The notes: generated by a model from the sequence alone, not told the origin. 64,000 nt of DNA from CAWCTD01 sp963798455 (GCA_963798455.1 CAWCTD010000003.1:62001-126000), one strand, 5' to 3'. Shown: positions 8,361 to 18,184, numbered from the stretch's first letter. Translations and numbers: made by a program.

Positions 8361-10064
8361 CTACGGAAATGTGGTCTGAAGGTAACGAGAGATCCCCGGG
8401 GGGGTGCTGTCGGGTTGGACCAGCCAGACCGTGCGGTCCTTGAAATACCGGATCAAGGCCTCGTTCTCGGTGGCGCCCATGTCGCGCGCCCAGACCACCT
8501 TGGCGCCGTCGATGTCGGCTGCGTTATAGACCCAATCGTCCAAAGGGTCATGCTCGGGCGTGTAGCGTACGATGGCGAGTTGGCGCCCGGGCAACGCCTC
8601 CAATTGCCGGAGCACACTCGCCCGCTCGAGACCCAACGGCTCGGTCCCGTACCACATGCTCGGCCCGCGAGGGACCGCGATGCCGAGCGGCGCGGCAAAC
8701 GCTCGCACTCCCGCCAGCAGGACGCAGGTGCAGACCATCGCCCGAATGAGCGCCAGTCCCACCCGCGAGCCGCCCGAGCGGCGCACGCGCAAGTGGCGCA
8801 TAGCCTGCAGCAACAACGCGTACAAGACGCACGTGGCAGGCGCGGCGTAGTGTGGTAAGAGCCAGGCGTTCAGGGAGAGCCCGGCCGCGAACAAGCACGC
8901 GGTCCAAACCAGGAATCGGATCCTTCGGTCGCGCACCGCCCACGGGAGGAACACCAGGGGCGCGGCCAGCGCCCATCCGAAGAAGAAGAACGCCCCGATG
9001 CCCAACTTCTCGACCGTCTTCTCCGCAAACCCAGCAAGGGTGCGGGCCGTCTTCATGTCCGCTGCCTGCTTAGACACGTAGAAATCCCGCATGATCTTGT
9101 GCCGGTATGCGGGAGTGGGGAGCAGGGGCTGCCAGACAAACTGTTGCGCGACCCCGTATTGGGCGCGGTTGACCTGGTAGGGCAGGGTGAAGGGGTTGAG
9201 AAAAACGCGGTAGTTGTAGAATGCCATCGCGCCGGCCAGGGTGGCCGCCAGCACGGTCATCGGGACTACTATGCGGCCCAGAAGAACCGGCAAGGGCGGC
9301 CGGCTTCTGCCGGCCATCCACACCACCAGGCGCACGGCCACCGGAACCGCGATCAGAAGGCCTTCGTATGGGCGCGTGTTGGCGAGAACCGCCAGACCCG
9401 CCCCCATCCAGAGCGTATCGCGCAGGCGGCGCCGGCGCATCAGGCGCGGCAGCGCTCCAAGAACCAGAGCCCCTCCTAACGCCGGCAAAGCTCCGCCGTA
9501 GTAGCTGTTCATCCAGTAACTGAACAATCCTAACCGCATTGCTGCCAGGAACCCGCCTAACAAAGCCCATCCGGGGGGCAGCCAGCCTTGCAGCATCCAG
9601 CAGATGGCCGAGCACATCAGGGCGGCGCTGAGCCATACTCCGAACCACGGGTCCCCGAAAACCACCTTTCCGAGGGCCAGAATGAGCCCTTGCCCGGGGA
9701 AGTACATGGACATGTATGTGGGCACAAAGCTGATGTGGAAGCTCTCGAGGTGGACCCACATCGGATGTGTCGGATTCGTCAGTCTTCCCGAGGCGAACGT
9801 GTCGGCCGCCAGCAGATGGCTGAACTCGTCATGCACAAACGGCTGCGGCACGGGTTGAAGCGGGAGAAGGAGGAGGCGCACCCCCAGGACGGCGGCTCCG
9901 ACCACCGCCACCGAAAGCCCCTGGCGCCGTGCCAGACGTCCAAACCACTGCTCCACCCGCCCAAATGCGCGGGAGCCGGCAAGAGGCAGGGCGAACGCCA
10001 GCCCCCCCATGATCAAAGTGGCCGCGAATTCTAAGACGAACAGTGTGGGCCTGCTTGGGGCCAT
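8361..10064 (-). CDS. GT39/RgtA-like polytopic membrane glycosyltransferase-type protein
   Basis: 567 residues. The N-terminal half is hydrophobic with the acidic loop VHDEFSHLLAADTFASGRL, where the DE pair matches the catalytic acidic residues of the PMT/ArnT fold, followed by FPGQGLILALGKVVFG. SYWMNSYYGGALPALGGALV is another landmark of this acidobacterial group. The C-terminal domain, from about residue 460, is soluble (RQLAIVRYTPEHDPLDDWVY). The stop is immediately beside the remnant at 8220-8358. Likely transfers sugar from a lipid-phosphate donor in the periplasm; target unknown. Confidence 0.72.
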   Translation of the reverse strand: MAPSRPTLFVLEFAATLIMGGLAFALPLAGSRAFGRVEQWFGRLARRQGLSVAVVGAAVLGVRLLLLPLQPVPQPFVHDEFSHLLAADTFASGRLTNPTHPMWVHLESFHISFVPTYMSMYFPGQGLILALGKVVFGDPWFGVWLSAALMCSAICWMLQGWLPPGWALLGGFLAAMRLGLFSYWMNSYYGGALPALGGALVLGALPRLMRRRRLRDTLWMGAGLAVLANTRPYEGLLIAVPVAVRLVVWMAGRSRPPLPVLLGRIVVPMTVLAATLAGAMAFYNYRVFLNPFTLPYQVNRAQYGVAQQFVWQPLLPTPAYRHKIMRDFYVSKQAADMKTARTLAGFAEKTVEKLGIGAFFFFGWALAAPLVFLPWAVRDRRIRFLVWTACLFAAGLSLNAWLLPHYAAPATCVLYALLLQAMRHLRVRRSGGSRVGLALIRAMVCTCVLLAGVRAFAAPLGIAVPRGPSMWYGTEPLGLERASVLRQLEALPGRQLAIVRYTPEHDPLDDWVYNAADIDGAKVVWARDMGATENEALIRYFKDRTVWLVQPDSTPPGISRYLQTTFP

Positions 10065-10085
10065 GTCGATACGTCTCTATGTGGC

Positions 10086-10116
10086 ACTCACGAGACCAGA
10101 CGCCAGCGTAAACGAA
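10086..10116 (-). repeat. 31-bp upstream repeat, copy 2
   Basis: Second copy of the block at 8173-8203, located 22 bp before the start of the gene at 10064. The plus strand reads ACTCACGAGACCAGACGCCA then GCGTAAACGAA. The two downstream genes are not close paralogues, which makes a shared regulatory sequence more likely than simple gene duplication. Confidence 0.6.
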
Positions 10117-10135
10117 AGTGAGGGCGCCATCGGTT

Positions 10136-10420
10136 TCAGGTGTGGCTAACCAGCAGGGCAACCAGGTTCCAGACCACCACCGCCGAGTAGAACAGGTTGA
10201 TGCCCCAGAGCAGCTTCTCGCGCGACCGCCGCCAGCAATAGACCGCGACCCCAAAGGCCAGCAGTTTGGTCACCACTAACCCCGCGAGCGGGGAACCCGC
10301 CGAGTGCATAAGCATTTCAACCAGCGGGTTGGCTTCCTGGACGTGGTGCATCAGGCAGGCTTGTGTGGTCAGTACGTCCAACAGTTGAAGATAACCGAAC
10401 TGGGCCAGTTGATTTCGCAA
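10136..10420 (-). CDS. DUF5658-like small membrane protein
   Basis: 94 residues with a TTG start at 10420 preceded by GAGGA at good spacing. It reads LLDVLTTQACLMH then EANPLVEMLM, and the second half forms two more hydrophobic helices. The early LD.LTT and EANP motifs and the length fit the DUF5658 family of small integral membrane proteins, whose function is not known. It is encoded just upstream of, and in the same direction as, the glycosyltransferase gene at 8361-10064. Confidence 0.65.
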   Translation of the reverse strand: MRNQLAQFGYLQLLDVLTTQACLMHHVQEANPLVEMLMHSAGSPLAGLVVTKLLAFGVAVYCWRRSREKLLWGINLFYSAVVVWNLVALLVSHT

Positions 10421-10487
10421 AAGATCCTCGCACTAGAGAGATTGGCCGCGCTTTCCGTTTCCGGCTGTGCGCTGGGAACGCGTTCCG

Positions 10488-10994
10488 TCAATAGGCCGTT
10501 GTCACTGCGGCAACGACCCGGCCGTTTCGAACCTGTATCACGGTCGCGGTGTCAGGGCGGGCCCTGCGGTAGATAAAGATTTCGATTCGCCCGCCTTCGT
10601 CCACGGCCAGAGTTCGCGCGACCGGGGGCCCGTAGCTATCCGTAACAGAAGAACCAAGCGTCCCAATGGGCACATCTACCGCGGTCGGGAATTTGGGCGG
10701 AGGGGGCGGCGTCGCTGGCCGCACAGAGGCCGCCGGAACCTGTTCGGGATTCGCGGCTATGCCTTCCGCCTGCGCGTTAGGGCTGCTTTCTTTCGATGAA
10801 CCTGACACGCTCCGGGCTTTGGGGGTGGAGGCGCGCTGTGCCGCTGGCTCTGGCGAGGGCGTTGCCGGTTGGACGGTGTTGCTGGACTGCGGGCGAATGA
10901 GAGCAATGTCGCGTAGCGGCCCCCAGGTGACCGCCCATATCAGGCCCGCCAGGATGACGAGCAGCACCAGACTAAGACCGCCGAGCCCACGCAT
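10488..10994 (-). CDS. Membrane-anchored hypothetical protein
   Basis: 168 residues: one N-terminal transmembrane helix (LSLVLLVILAGLIWAVTWG), a Pro/Ala/Ser-rich linker of about 80 residues, and a short C-terminal domain (IGTLGSSVTDSYGPPVARTL, later GGRIEIFIYRRARPDTATVI). The layout suggests a periplasmic domain held to the inner membrane by a flexible stalk. I do not recognise the family. Confidence 0.55.
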   Translation of the reverse strand: MRGLGGLSLVLLVILAGLIWAVTWGPLRDIALIRPQSSNTVQPATPSPEPAAQRASTPKARSVSGSSKESSPNAQAEGIAANPEQVPAASVRPATPPPPPKFPTAVDVPIGTLGSSVTDSYGPPVARTLAVDEGGRIEIFIYRRARPDTATVIQVRNGRVVAAVTTAY

Positions 10995-11192
10995 GTTCGT
11001 AACCCTCCGATCTAAACGGCGCGCGCACTAGGACATCACCACCGCCAATGTCCGTATCTTGGTGTAATGACCAAAGCCAAGTATACACCCAGGTGGCGCC
11101 TCTTCAATCACCAACTCACCAAATCGCCAAACCTCGCGATTTCACCGCCTTCTCCTCTTTCTTCCCTTGCAAGTCACGGGCCAGAAGCGCTG

Positions 11193-13118
11193 TCACGGGA
11201 CCGCGGCGGCTTGGGCGACGGGAACCGTGAAGCTCACGGTGGTGCCCCCGGAGCCGCTCTCGATCCTCAAATCCGCATCCGGGCCATAGGTGAGTTTCAG
11301 CCGGCGCGCCACGTTTTGGAGGCCCACACCCGCGCCTTCTCTCGACTCCACGCCATCCGTGCCAAAGCCCGCGCCGGTGTTCCGCACCAGAACGTTCAAT
11401 CCACCAGGGGCCAGGCGCGCCACAAGGTGAACGGATCCACCCTCCGGATTGGGGGCGATGCCGTGCTTCACTGCGTTCTCGACCAGGGGCTGGATCGAAA
11501 GGATCGGGATCGGGATTCGGAGAGCCTCGGGGTCCACCTGGATCTCTTTGCGCAGTTTGCCGCCCAGGCGAAGCGTCTCGATCTGGAGGTACGCCTCCAC
11601 GATGCGCAGTTCCTCCTCCAGAGGGATCGCCGCTTCCTCATTCCTGAGGAAGTACCGGAAGATGTCCGCCAGGTCCAACACCATCTGGCGCGCCTCGGCT
11701 GCCTGCCGGGGGACGAGTCCGTAGAGAGTGTTGAGGGCGTTGAACAGAAAATGGGGATTGATCTGCGCCTGGAGCGCGCGCAGCTCCGCGCGGACTGCGA
11801 GGCGGCGCAACTCCGACTCGCGAAAGGCCTGCACCTGATCGCCCACGATGGCCCCGAACTGGCCCAAGTGCTTCAGGTCCTCACTGAGGTAAGGCTGGCC
11901 GCCACGGCGTCTGCCGAGGAGCAGGAAGAAAACCTCGGTTCCCGAAAACCGCAAGGGGACAAGGGCTTCGACGGAGCGGTCCTCCAGCGCCTTCCGCAGA
12001 TCGGGCAAGTCGCTGGGGAGAGCCGGCGCAGTCACATGGGACGATCCCAGGCCGGCGGCCAGCTCCTCCGGGATGATTCCGATTCTCTCCGCATGCATGA
12101 AGGCGGCGATGTGGGCCAGAGCCCAGGGAAGATACGCCTGTTCCTCCTTGAGCTCGGCCGCCTTGGACCGCAGTTGCTGAGCCGCGGCCGCTACGTCGCC
12201 GCGCCTGAACACAAGCCAGGTCAGCAGTCTCTGAAGCCGCTCACGAACCAGGGCGAACAGCAGCAACAGCAGAAACATTCCGAGGGCGCGGACGGCCAGG
12301 CTGGTGGTATCGGCCGCGACTAGGGACCCAGGGAAGTTCACCTGAAACAGCTTCAGGCCCGCAAAGGCGAACCCGGCGGCCAGGACGATGTTGGCGGAGA
12401 ACCTGATCAAGGCGTCCAGCAGCACGAACCGGTGGTTGTGAAGGATGATGAACAGCGCCAGCGGCACGCTCGCGTGGTGAAGGATGAGCTCCTGTGGCCA
12501 AGCCCCGGCCCCGTGAGACAGTCCGACGTGAACGTACGTCCCGATGAAGATGAAGAGCACTCCCGTCCCCAGCACCTGCCGGAGGAGGCCCTGCCGGTTC
12601 CGCCGGCCAAATCTGACCAGGTGCACCGCGGAGACAAGGGTCACCACACCCAGGCCGACCGCCATCAGGCCGAGTCCGTAGAAATGAAGCTCCGGCCGGT
12701 CGAGGACGACTTCCGCCGCGTGCAGGCCGACCGCCACAGCACCCGTGACATACCCGGCGATGGCCAGGGGGCACCTGTGATTCAAAGAAATGTGCAGCAG
12801 CACCGGCGCAAGCATGCTGAGGCTGCCGAAACTGAGCAGTCCGACCACTGCGCCCAGTCCCCACGGCCGAGGGGACGTCGCGATCAGCAGGAAGGCGCCG
12901 AGGTTCCATGTGAAAGCCAATCCAGCGGCGGCGAACGTAAGCCCGCGGCCCGGCAGACGGGAGCCTGCCCGGTCGCGAGCAAGCAGAAACAGGAAGATGC
13001 CAAAGATGAGAGCGCCCGCGCCGTGGCCAGCCATGTTCAGCAGCGAGGAGCCATGACCCAACACGGAGTAATCCCCTGCCGGGAACGGATTCATTGTGGT
13101 GCCGAACCATTTTCCCAC
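11193..13118 (-). CDS. LytS/YehU-type membrane sensor histidine kinase
   Basis: 641 residues. Residues 1-290 contain about eight hydrophobic helices forming a membrane sensor. A linker resembling a GAF-like region follows (about 305-430), then the His_kinase domain with AQINPHFLFNALNTLYGL, in which His456 is the predicted phosphoacceptor. The ATPase domain has PLVENAVKHG and GVGLQNVARRLKL. It starts 17 bp after the stop of the TonB receptor gene and is probably co-transcribed with it and with the LytTR regulator at 16489, its likely partner. An alternative start lies eight codons downstream (MNPFPAGD). Confidence 0.85.
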   Translation of the reverse strand: MGKWFGTTMNPFPAGDYSVLGHGSSLLNMAGHGAGALIFGIFLFLLARDRAGSRLPGRGLTFAAAGLAFTWNLGAFLLIATSPRPWGLGAVVGLLSFGSLSMLAPVLLHISLNHRCPLAIAGYVTGAVAVGLHAAEVVLDRPELHFYGLGLMAVGLGVVTLVSAVHLVRFGRRNRQGLLRQVLGTGVLFIFIGTYVHVGLSHGAGAWPQELILHHASVPLALFIILHNHRFVLLDALIRFSANIVLAAGFAFAGLKLFQVNFPGSLVAADTTSLAVRALGMFLLLLLFALVRERLQRLLTWLVFRRGDVAAAAQQLRSKAAELKEEQAYLPWALAHIAAFMHAERIGIIPEELAAGLGSSHVTAPALPSDLPDLRKALEDRSVEALVPLRFSGTEVFFLLLGRRRGGQPYLSEDLKHLGQFGAIVGDQVQAFRESELRRLAVRAELRALQAQINPHFLFNALNTLYGLVPRQAAEARQMVLDLADIFRYFLRNEEAAIPLEEELRIVEAYLQIETLRLGGKLRKEIQVDPEALRIPIPILSIQPLVENAVKHGIAPNPEGGSVHLVARLAPGGLNVLVRNTGAGFGTDGVESREGAGVGLQNVARRLKLTYGPDADLRIESGSGGTTVSFTVPVAQAAAVP

Positions 13119-13135
13119 GCAGGAGCGGCCTCAGG

Positions 13136-15616
13136 TCAGAAGGCGTATCCGATCGACACCTGGTAAGTGCGCGGCGGGACGAAGTGCGTTCCGCTGAAGG
13201 TGGACAGGAAGTTGTAGAGCGCGACCTTGTTGGTAAGGTTGGCGATCGAGAGACGCAGCGTGACACGGCCGCCTGCTTCTTTGTGGAAGAGGTTGTCGGT
13301 GCCGGCCGCGACATCGAACAGGCGCCGCGGGGCGACTCGAGGCGGGTTATGATCGTCATCCTCCGTGCCGGCCCGCGGGATCACGATGCGCGTGGCGCCG
13401 CCGCCGCTGTCACACGCGCTAATCGGGCTGTCCCTGGTGGCGAACACACCATTGCAGTAGAAGCCGATGGCCGCCTGCTGCGCCGCGGTGAGCGCCAGCG
13501 CGCTGGCAATGTCCGGAACGGAGCCCGCCACCAGCCCGCTGTCATAGCGCCAGGTGAAATCCACCCACTCCCTGTTCTTTGGCCGCTGGTAGCGAAAGAC
13601 GGCGGTCTGCTGGAAAGCCTGGTCATGATCGATGCGAAAGACGGTCGTGGCCAAGGGGCTCTGGGGAATCACCCCGCCCACCTCGGGCGGGAAGTAGCGG
13701 GCGCGTGTGTGTCCGAACGTCCAATACATCTGGAAGCCGTGAATAGGAATGGTGCTCACGCGCCCGGTGACGCCGTCTAGCTTCGAATGGTGCCAGGCGA
13801 TGGGGAAGGTGATGGGGGTGTTGAACAAAACGTCAAAATCGTAGGCGTTGTTTGTGTACTTCCAGAAGTAATCCGCGTCCACGACCAGCCAGCGGCCGAT
13901 GCCCTGCTGCAATCCTGTGTTGAATTGGTTTCGCCGCCCCGGCCGGACGGGGGTGTCCACCTGGGCGCCGAATACGTTCTGCGCCAGGCCGCCGCCGCCC
14001 GTGCCGCTCGAGAGAATCAGATTCTCGTTGAAAGGCGTCTCGAAAGTCCGCGAATAAGAGACGCGCAGCACGGTGCTCGTGGATGGAATGAGGTACGCGA
14101 TCCCGAGCCGCGGCTGGAGGCCGTTGGCCGAGATTAAGCCGTTGTACTGGTCGTCCCGCAGACCCGCGTCAATCGTCAAACCGCCCAGCTTGATGGAGTC
14201 CGTGAGGTAGAAGGCGTACTGGTTGATATTGTGCTTCCCGTGAAAGACGAAGGGCGAACCGCCGCGCGTCAAATCGTACGGCACTAATCCCGGCTGCAGG
14301 TCCAAGTTGTACGTCGGATCGGTCACGCCAAGCTGGAAGTTCTCGAGCAGCCGCGTCTGCTGGATCTGCGTGCCGAACTTGACCTCGTGCCTGCCGCGAG
14401 CATAGGAGATGTCCGTCTTGACGCCGTAATTTGTCAAGAAGCGGTTCTGGGAGGCACTGATCGGGGTATCGTCAAACGGGTCGCGGCTGGCATAGTAGTT
14501 CACCTGATCGCGGCGGGCATAGGCATTCAACGTCAACAGCGTGTGCGGGCTGAAGATGTGCTGGTAACCGGGCGCGATATTCCAGGTCAGGACGCGCTGC
14601 TTCTGGTCCTGCGTCAATTGGTCGTAGCTGTTGGGGACCTGGAACCAGTTTCGCGCGGTGAAGAGATTCAGGTGGACAACGTCTCTGGAGGTGGGCTGCC
14701 AGTCGAGGCGATCGAAGATACTCCCGTTATTCCCGCGATCGTGGATAGGCAGGTGCTCCGGGGTGTCCAGGAAGCGGCCCGAGCGCACACCGTTGGCCAC
14801 GATGAAGTTCCCGTACTTCGGCCCGCCGAGGCCGAGCGACGTGCTGCCCCCCCACGCGCCGTGGGAGCCCCAGTTGGAGTTGAAGCCCCCGAAGGCTTTC
14901 GTGACTCCGAGCCCGGACCGAGTGGTCGCGTTCACGACCAGGCTGGACTTGTCCCCGTACTCCGCGTCGGGCGACCCGGTGATCAATTCCATGGATTGGA
15001 GCGCGTCGGGCGGTATCTGCGTCGAGAACAGCTTGCTCTGCTGGTCGCTGATGGGCTGCCCGTCGATCACGAAGCTGACCTGCGCGTGGTCGCCGAGCGG
15101 ATGGAAGAACCCGTTGGCGTCGGAGGCCGTGCCGCCAGTGCTAAGGTTGATGATGTCGCTCAGGCCGGCTGCCGGATCCAGAGCCGGCATCTTCGAGAAC
15201 GCCAGCGAGTCCGCATCGGTGTGCGCTGAAGTATCCACCTCCACCAGGCCGGCGTTGGCCTCCACGTTCACGGCGGTGGATTGCGAGGCCAACTTGAGGG
15301 AGACGTTCGCGGTGATCGGGATGGAACTGCGCACGTCGAGTGTCTGGGTGGCGGCAGCGAAACCCTTGGCAGACACGGTCAACTCATAGTTGTTCTGTGG
15401 GACGTTGTTGAAGCGGAATGCTCCCGCGCTGTCCGTAACGGAAGATTGTCCGAAGCCGGCCACGGGATTTCGCAGCACGACGCTGGCGCCGCGAACAGCG
15501 GCGCCGGACGGGTCCGTCACGACGCCAGCGACAGTTCCGCTGTTGATGGACTGCGCGAAGAGCGACGAGGCGTAACCGCACGCCGCCAGGCTTGCCCAGA
15601 GCAAAGGCCGGTTCAC
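13136..15616 (-). CDS. TonB-dependent receptor with carboxypeptidase-regulatory N-terminal domain
   Basis: 826 residues. A signal peptide (SLAACGYASSLFAQS) is followed by a CarboxypepD_reg domain (SGTVAGVVTDPSGAAVRGAS), a plug (PALDPAAGLSDIINLSTGG, VSFVIDGQPISDQQS) and a beta-barrel ending in YQVSIGYAF, with a terminal aromatic residue as expected for outer-membrane insertion. It is shorter than the roughly 1,160-residue Oar-like receptors elsewhere in the window. Placed between a LytTR regulator and a LytS kinase on the same strand, so ligand import may be linked to the signal those proteins read. Ligand unknown. Confidence 0.85.
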   Translation of the reverse strand: MNRPLLWASLAACGYASSLFAQSINSGTVAGVVTDPSGAAVRGASVVLRNPVAGFGQSSVTDSAGAFRFNNVPQNNYELTVSAKGFAAATQTLDVRSSIPITANVSLKLASQSTAVNVEANAGLVEVDTSAHTDADSLAFSKMPALDPAAGLSDIINLSTGGTASDANGFFHPLGDHAQVSFVIDGQPISDQQSKLFSTQIPPDALQSMELITGSPDAEYGDKSSLVVNATTRSGLGVTKAFGGFNSNWGSHGAWGGSTSLGLGGPKYGNFIVANGVRSGRFLDTPEHLPIHDRGNNGSIFDRLDWQPTSRDVVHLNLFTARNWFQVPNSYDQLTQDQKQRVLTWNIAPGYQHIFSPHTLLTLNAYARRDQVNYYASRDPFDDTPISASQNRFLTNYGVKTDISYARGRHEVKFGTQIQQTRLLENFQLGVTDPTYNLDLQPGLVPYDLTRGGSPFVFHGKHNINQYAFYLTDSIKLGGLTIDAGLRDDQYNGLISANGLQPRLGIAYLIPSTSTVLRVSYSRTFETPFNENLILSSGTGGGGLAQNVFGAQVDTPVRPGRRNQFNTGLQQGIGRWLVVDADYFWKYTNNAYDFDVLFNTPITFPIAWHHSKLDGVTGRVSTIPIHGFQMYWTFGHTRARYFPPEVGGVIPQSPLATTVFRIDHDQAFQQTAVFRYQRPKNREWVDFTWRYDSGLVAGSVPDIASALALTAAQQAAIGFYCNGVFATRDSPISACDSGGGATRIVIPRAGTEDDDHNPPRVAPRRLFDVAAGTDNLFHKEAGGRVTLRLSIANLTNKVALYNFLSTFSGTHFVPPRTYQVSIGYAF

Positions 15617-15718
15617 GCTACCAGTATCTTGAACGGGAGCGACAGAACTCAGAAGAAACTCACCGGCGGGCCACCGGACGCCGCGAGCGGGCTCTCATCC
15701 TCGGTGAGCGGAAAGCCT

Positions 15719-16489
15719 TCACCACTGCAACAAGTCACGGACAGCGCGCACCTGCCGCTTGCTCACGATCAACTCCAGGCCGTTGCTGAGTGTCAACAAC
15801 CACCGCTGGCTGCTCATGGCGCTCATCTTGCGCACGTGATTGACATTGACAATTGCGTTCCTGTGCACCCGCCGGAAAGGCAGGCCTTTCATCCGCTCTT
15901 GGAGTGCGCGCAGCGACTGGGTGGCCAGCAACCTCTGCTGACCGGTGATGATCCACACCAGTTCGCCGTCCGCCTGGAAGGCGAGCACCTCGTCCACATC
16001 CAGCAGGATGTACTCCTCGCCCCGGCGGCCGACGATCTTTCTGGTCCTGGCCGCGGGAGGCGCTTCCGGAGCGGCCGCGGCAAGCTGTACGACACGCTCT
16101 GCGATCTCGCGGCGCTTTCCGTGCAATTGCGACACCCGATCGAGGGCTTTCCGAAGGCGAGCCTCATTAACCGGCTTGAGCAGGTAGTCGATGGCGCCCG
16201 CCTCGAACGCCTGGATGGCGTGCTGATCGTGAGCGGTCACAACGACGATGATCGGAAGCTTGCCCCCTTCGAGCCGCCGGACGACCTCGAAACCGCCCAT
16301 TCCCGGCATTTGGAGGTCCAGGAACACGACATCGGGCTCCAGCGCCGCGATCTGGCGAAGCGCGTCCTGTCCGTTCTCGGCCTCGCCCACGATTTCCACA
16401 TCGGGGACTTGCTCCAGTTCCTCGCGAAGAACCCGCCGGGCGATGGGCTCATCGTCCACAATGAGGCTCTTGATCACGGTCGAAGCCAC
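15719..16489 (-). CDS. LytTR-family response regulator
   Basis: About 256 residues. A receiver domain starts at VIKSLIVDDEP and has the phosphoacceptor Asp in VVFLDLQMPGMGG (about residue 58) and the conserved Lys in DYLLKPVNEARL. The C-terminal part is a LytTR DNA-binding domain (EYILLDVDEVLAF through FRRVHRNAIVNVNHVRKM). Upstream open frame reaches 16504, but GGAGAG is correctly spaced from the GTG at 16489, so that start is preferred. First gene of the apparent regulator-receptor-kinase set. It should bind imperfect direct repeats upstream of its targets, as LytTR proteins do. Confidence 0.85.
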   Translation of the reverse strand: MASTVIKSLIVDDEPIARRVLREELEQVPDVEIVGEAENGQDALRQIAALEPDVVFLDLQMPGMGGFEVVRRLEGGKLPIIVVVTAHDQHAIQAFEAGAIDYLLKPVNEARLRKALDRVSQLHGKRREIAERVVQLAAAAPEAPPAARTRKIVGRRGEEYILLDVDEVLAFQADGELVWIITGQQRLLATQSLRALQERMKGLPFRRVHRNAIVNVNHVRKMSAMSSQRWLLTLSNGLELIVSKRQVRAVRDLLQW

Positions 16490-16759
16490 TGTCTCTCCGT
16501 ACACCCCAGTATCTCTCTCACCACCGAGCTAAAGCTGGCGAGCCCGTCTTTGGAGCCGTCGAGTAGTTTTACTTTCAGGTCTCCATGTATGAGAGGGCCC
16601 AAAACAGTGCGATGCAGGATTGCAGCAACGCGCCGGCCCCCCCTGAAACGAACTCCCTTTCACTTTTCGACATCGTCACCTCTTTCCTGCCCCGATTGCA
16701 TTCCGCGGCGCTCGGCGATACCGCCCAACGCCCCCCTTGCGGCTGTGCTTCGGAGGACG

Positions 16760-18100
16760 TCAGCTCCACAGCCGGTCGTTGACGCGCTCCTTGATATCCC
16801 ACTGCGGCGTGGGCTCGAAATAGCCGGGCTCGCGCATTTGCTTCTTGATCGCCTCTTCGTTCAACTTAATGCCAAGTCCGGGACCGTCCGGCACCTTGAC
16901 GTAGCCCTTGTTGACAATCGGCTTCTCCACGCCGTCGATGACATCGCCCCAATCCGGCCGGTCCACCGCGTGGTTTTCCAGCACCAGGAAATTCTCCGTG
17001 GCCGCCGCGCAGTGCACGTTGGCGAAGAAGCCCACCGGCGAGCTGGCGTTGTGCATTACCATGGGCACGCCGTACTCCTGGATGGCGTCGCCGATCTTGT
17101 GCGTCTCCAGGATTCCGCCCGAAGTCAGCAGGTCCGGCTGGAGCAGGTCCACCGCGTGGTTCTTGGCCAGCTCGACGAAGCCCTCCTTCAGGTAGATGTC
17201 CTCGCCCGTCAGCGTCGGCGTCTCGATGGCGTCGGTGATCTTCTTCCACAGCTCGGTGTACTGCCAGGGAATGAAGTCCTCCATCCAGGCCAGGTTGTAC
17301 TTCTCGAAGGCCTTGCCCAGACGGATGCAGGAGTTCACGCCGATGTGCCCGAAGTGGTCGGTGGCGATCGGCACCTGCCACCCTGCGGCTTCGCGCACCC
17401 TCGCCATGTACTCGGCCATCAGCGCGATGCCCTTGTCGGTGAGTTCCAGGCCTGTGAACATATGTACCGTCCTGCCGTTGATGTCCGCGCCGGCGGGATA
17501 CACCAGCGTGCCGGGCGTCTTCTGGATCAGGTTCACGCCAACGTCCACCTTGAAGAACGTGAAGCCGTCCGCGATGCGCCGCTGCATCCGTTCCTTAAAG
17601 GTCTTCTCCTCGGCGGCCCCCACCGTGTCGCAGTATATGCGGACGCGGTCGCGGTACCTGCCGCCGAGCATGTTCGAGACGGAAACGTTGAAGGCCTTGC
17701 CCGCCAGGTCCCACAGCGCAACCTCCATCCCGCACACGCCGCCGCCCTGCCGGGCGTGGTAGCCGAACTGCTTGATCTTGCGGAAGATCTTGTCCACGCT
17801 GCACGGGTTCTCCCCGACCACCAGGCGCTTCAGCTCCATCACTTGGTATCTGGCGGCCCCGTCGCGGTTCTCGCCGATCCCGTAAATGCCCTGGTTCGTG
17901 TCCACGCGGATCAATCCGCTGCCGAGCGCCGCCATCCGCACGTCCGTGATCTTCAGCTCGGACGGCTTGCTGGCCGTGTTCGTGTTCTGAAGCGCGGCGT
18001 CCAGCGTCTCATCGGCCCAGAACGTCGCACCCAAAATTCCTGCGGTGCTCTTAAGCAACGCGCGCCGTCTAGTCAGTTTCATTACAGATTCTGCTGTCAT
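16760..18100 (-). CDS. Tat-exported enolase-superfamily (mandelate racemase/dehydratase-like) protein
   Basis: About 446 residues from the ATG at 18100, chosen because AGGAGA lies eight bases upstream; the frame is open further but without a ribosome site. TRRRALLKSTAGILGATF is a twin-arginine-like signal. The capping domain runs from LKITDVRMAAL, and the barrel has FFKVDVG, metal-ligand positions in TDHFGHIG, WMEDFIPW and LTGEDIYLKEG, and the late His in MVMHNASSPVG. The family dehydrates or racemises sugar acids using Mg2+. It lies 84 bases after the receptor gene at 18185 on the same strand, so a sugar-acid substrate delivered by that receptor is plausible. Confidence 0.82.
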   Translation of the reverse strand: MTAESVMKLTRRRALLKSTAGILGATFWADETLDAALQNTNTASKPSELKITDVRMAALGSGLIRVDTNQGIYGIGENRDGAARYQVMELKRLVVGENPCSVDKIFRKIKQFGYHARQGGGVCGMEVALWDLAGKAFNVSVSNMLGGRYRDRVRIYCDTVGAAEEKTFKERMQRRIADGFTFFKVDVGVNLIQKTPGTLVYPAGADINGRTVHMFTGLELTDKGIALMAEYMARVREAAGWQVPIATDHFGHIGVNSCIRLGKAFEKYNLAWMEDFIPWQYTELWKKITDAIETPTLTGEDIYLKEGFVELAKNHAVDLLQPDLLTSGGILETHKIGDAIQEYGVPMVMHNASSPVGFFANVHCAAATENFLVLENHAVDRPDWGDVIDGVEKPIVNKGYVKVPDGPGLGIKLNEEAIKKQMREPGYFEPTPQWDIKERVNDRLWS

Positions 18101-18184
18101 CAAAGCATTCTCCTGAAGAGATTTGGGCCCCGGGTCGGCAAGAGCTTTGGCGGTGGGCCGGCCACAACCGGCCCACACGAAAGA

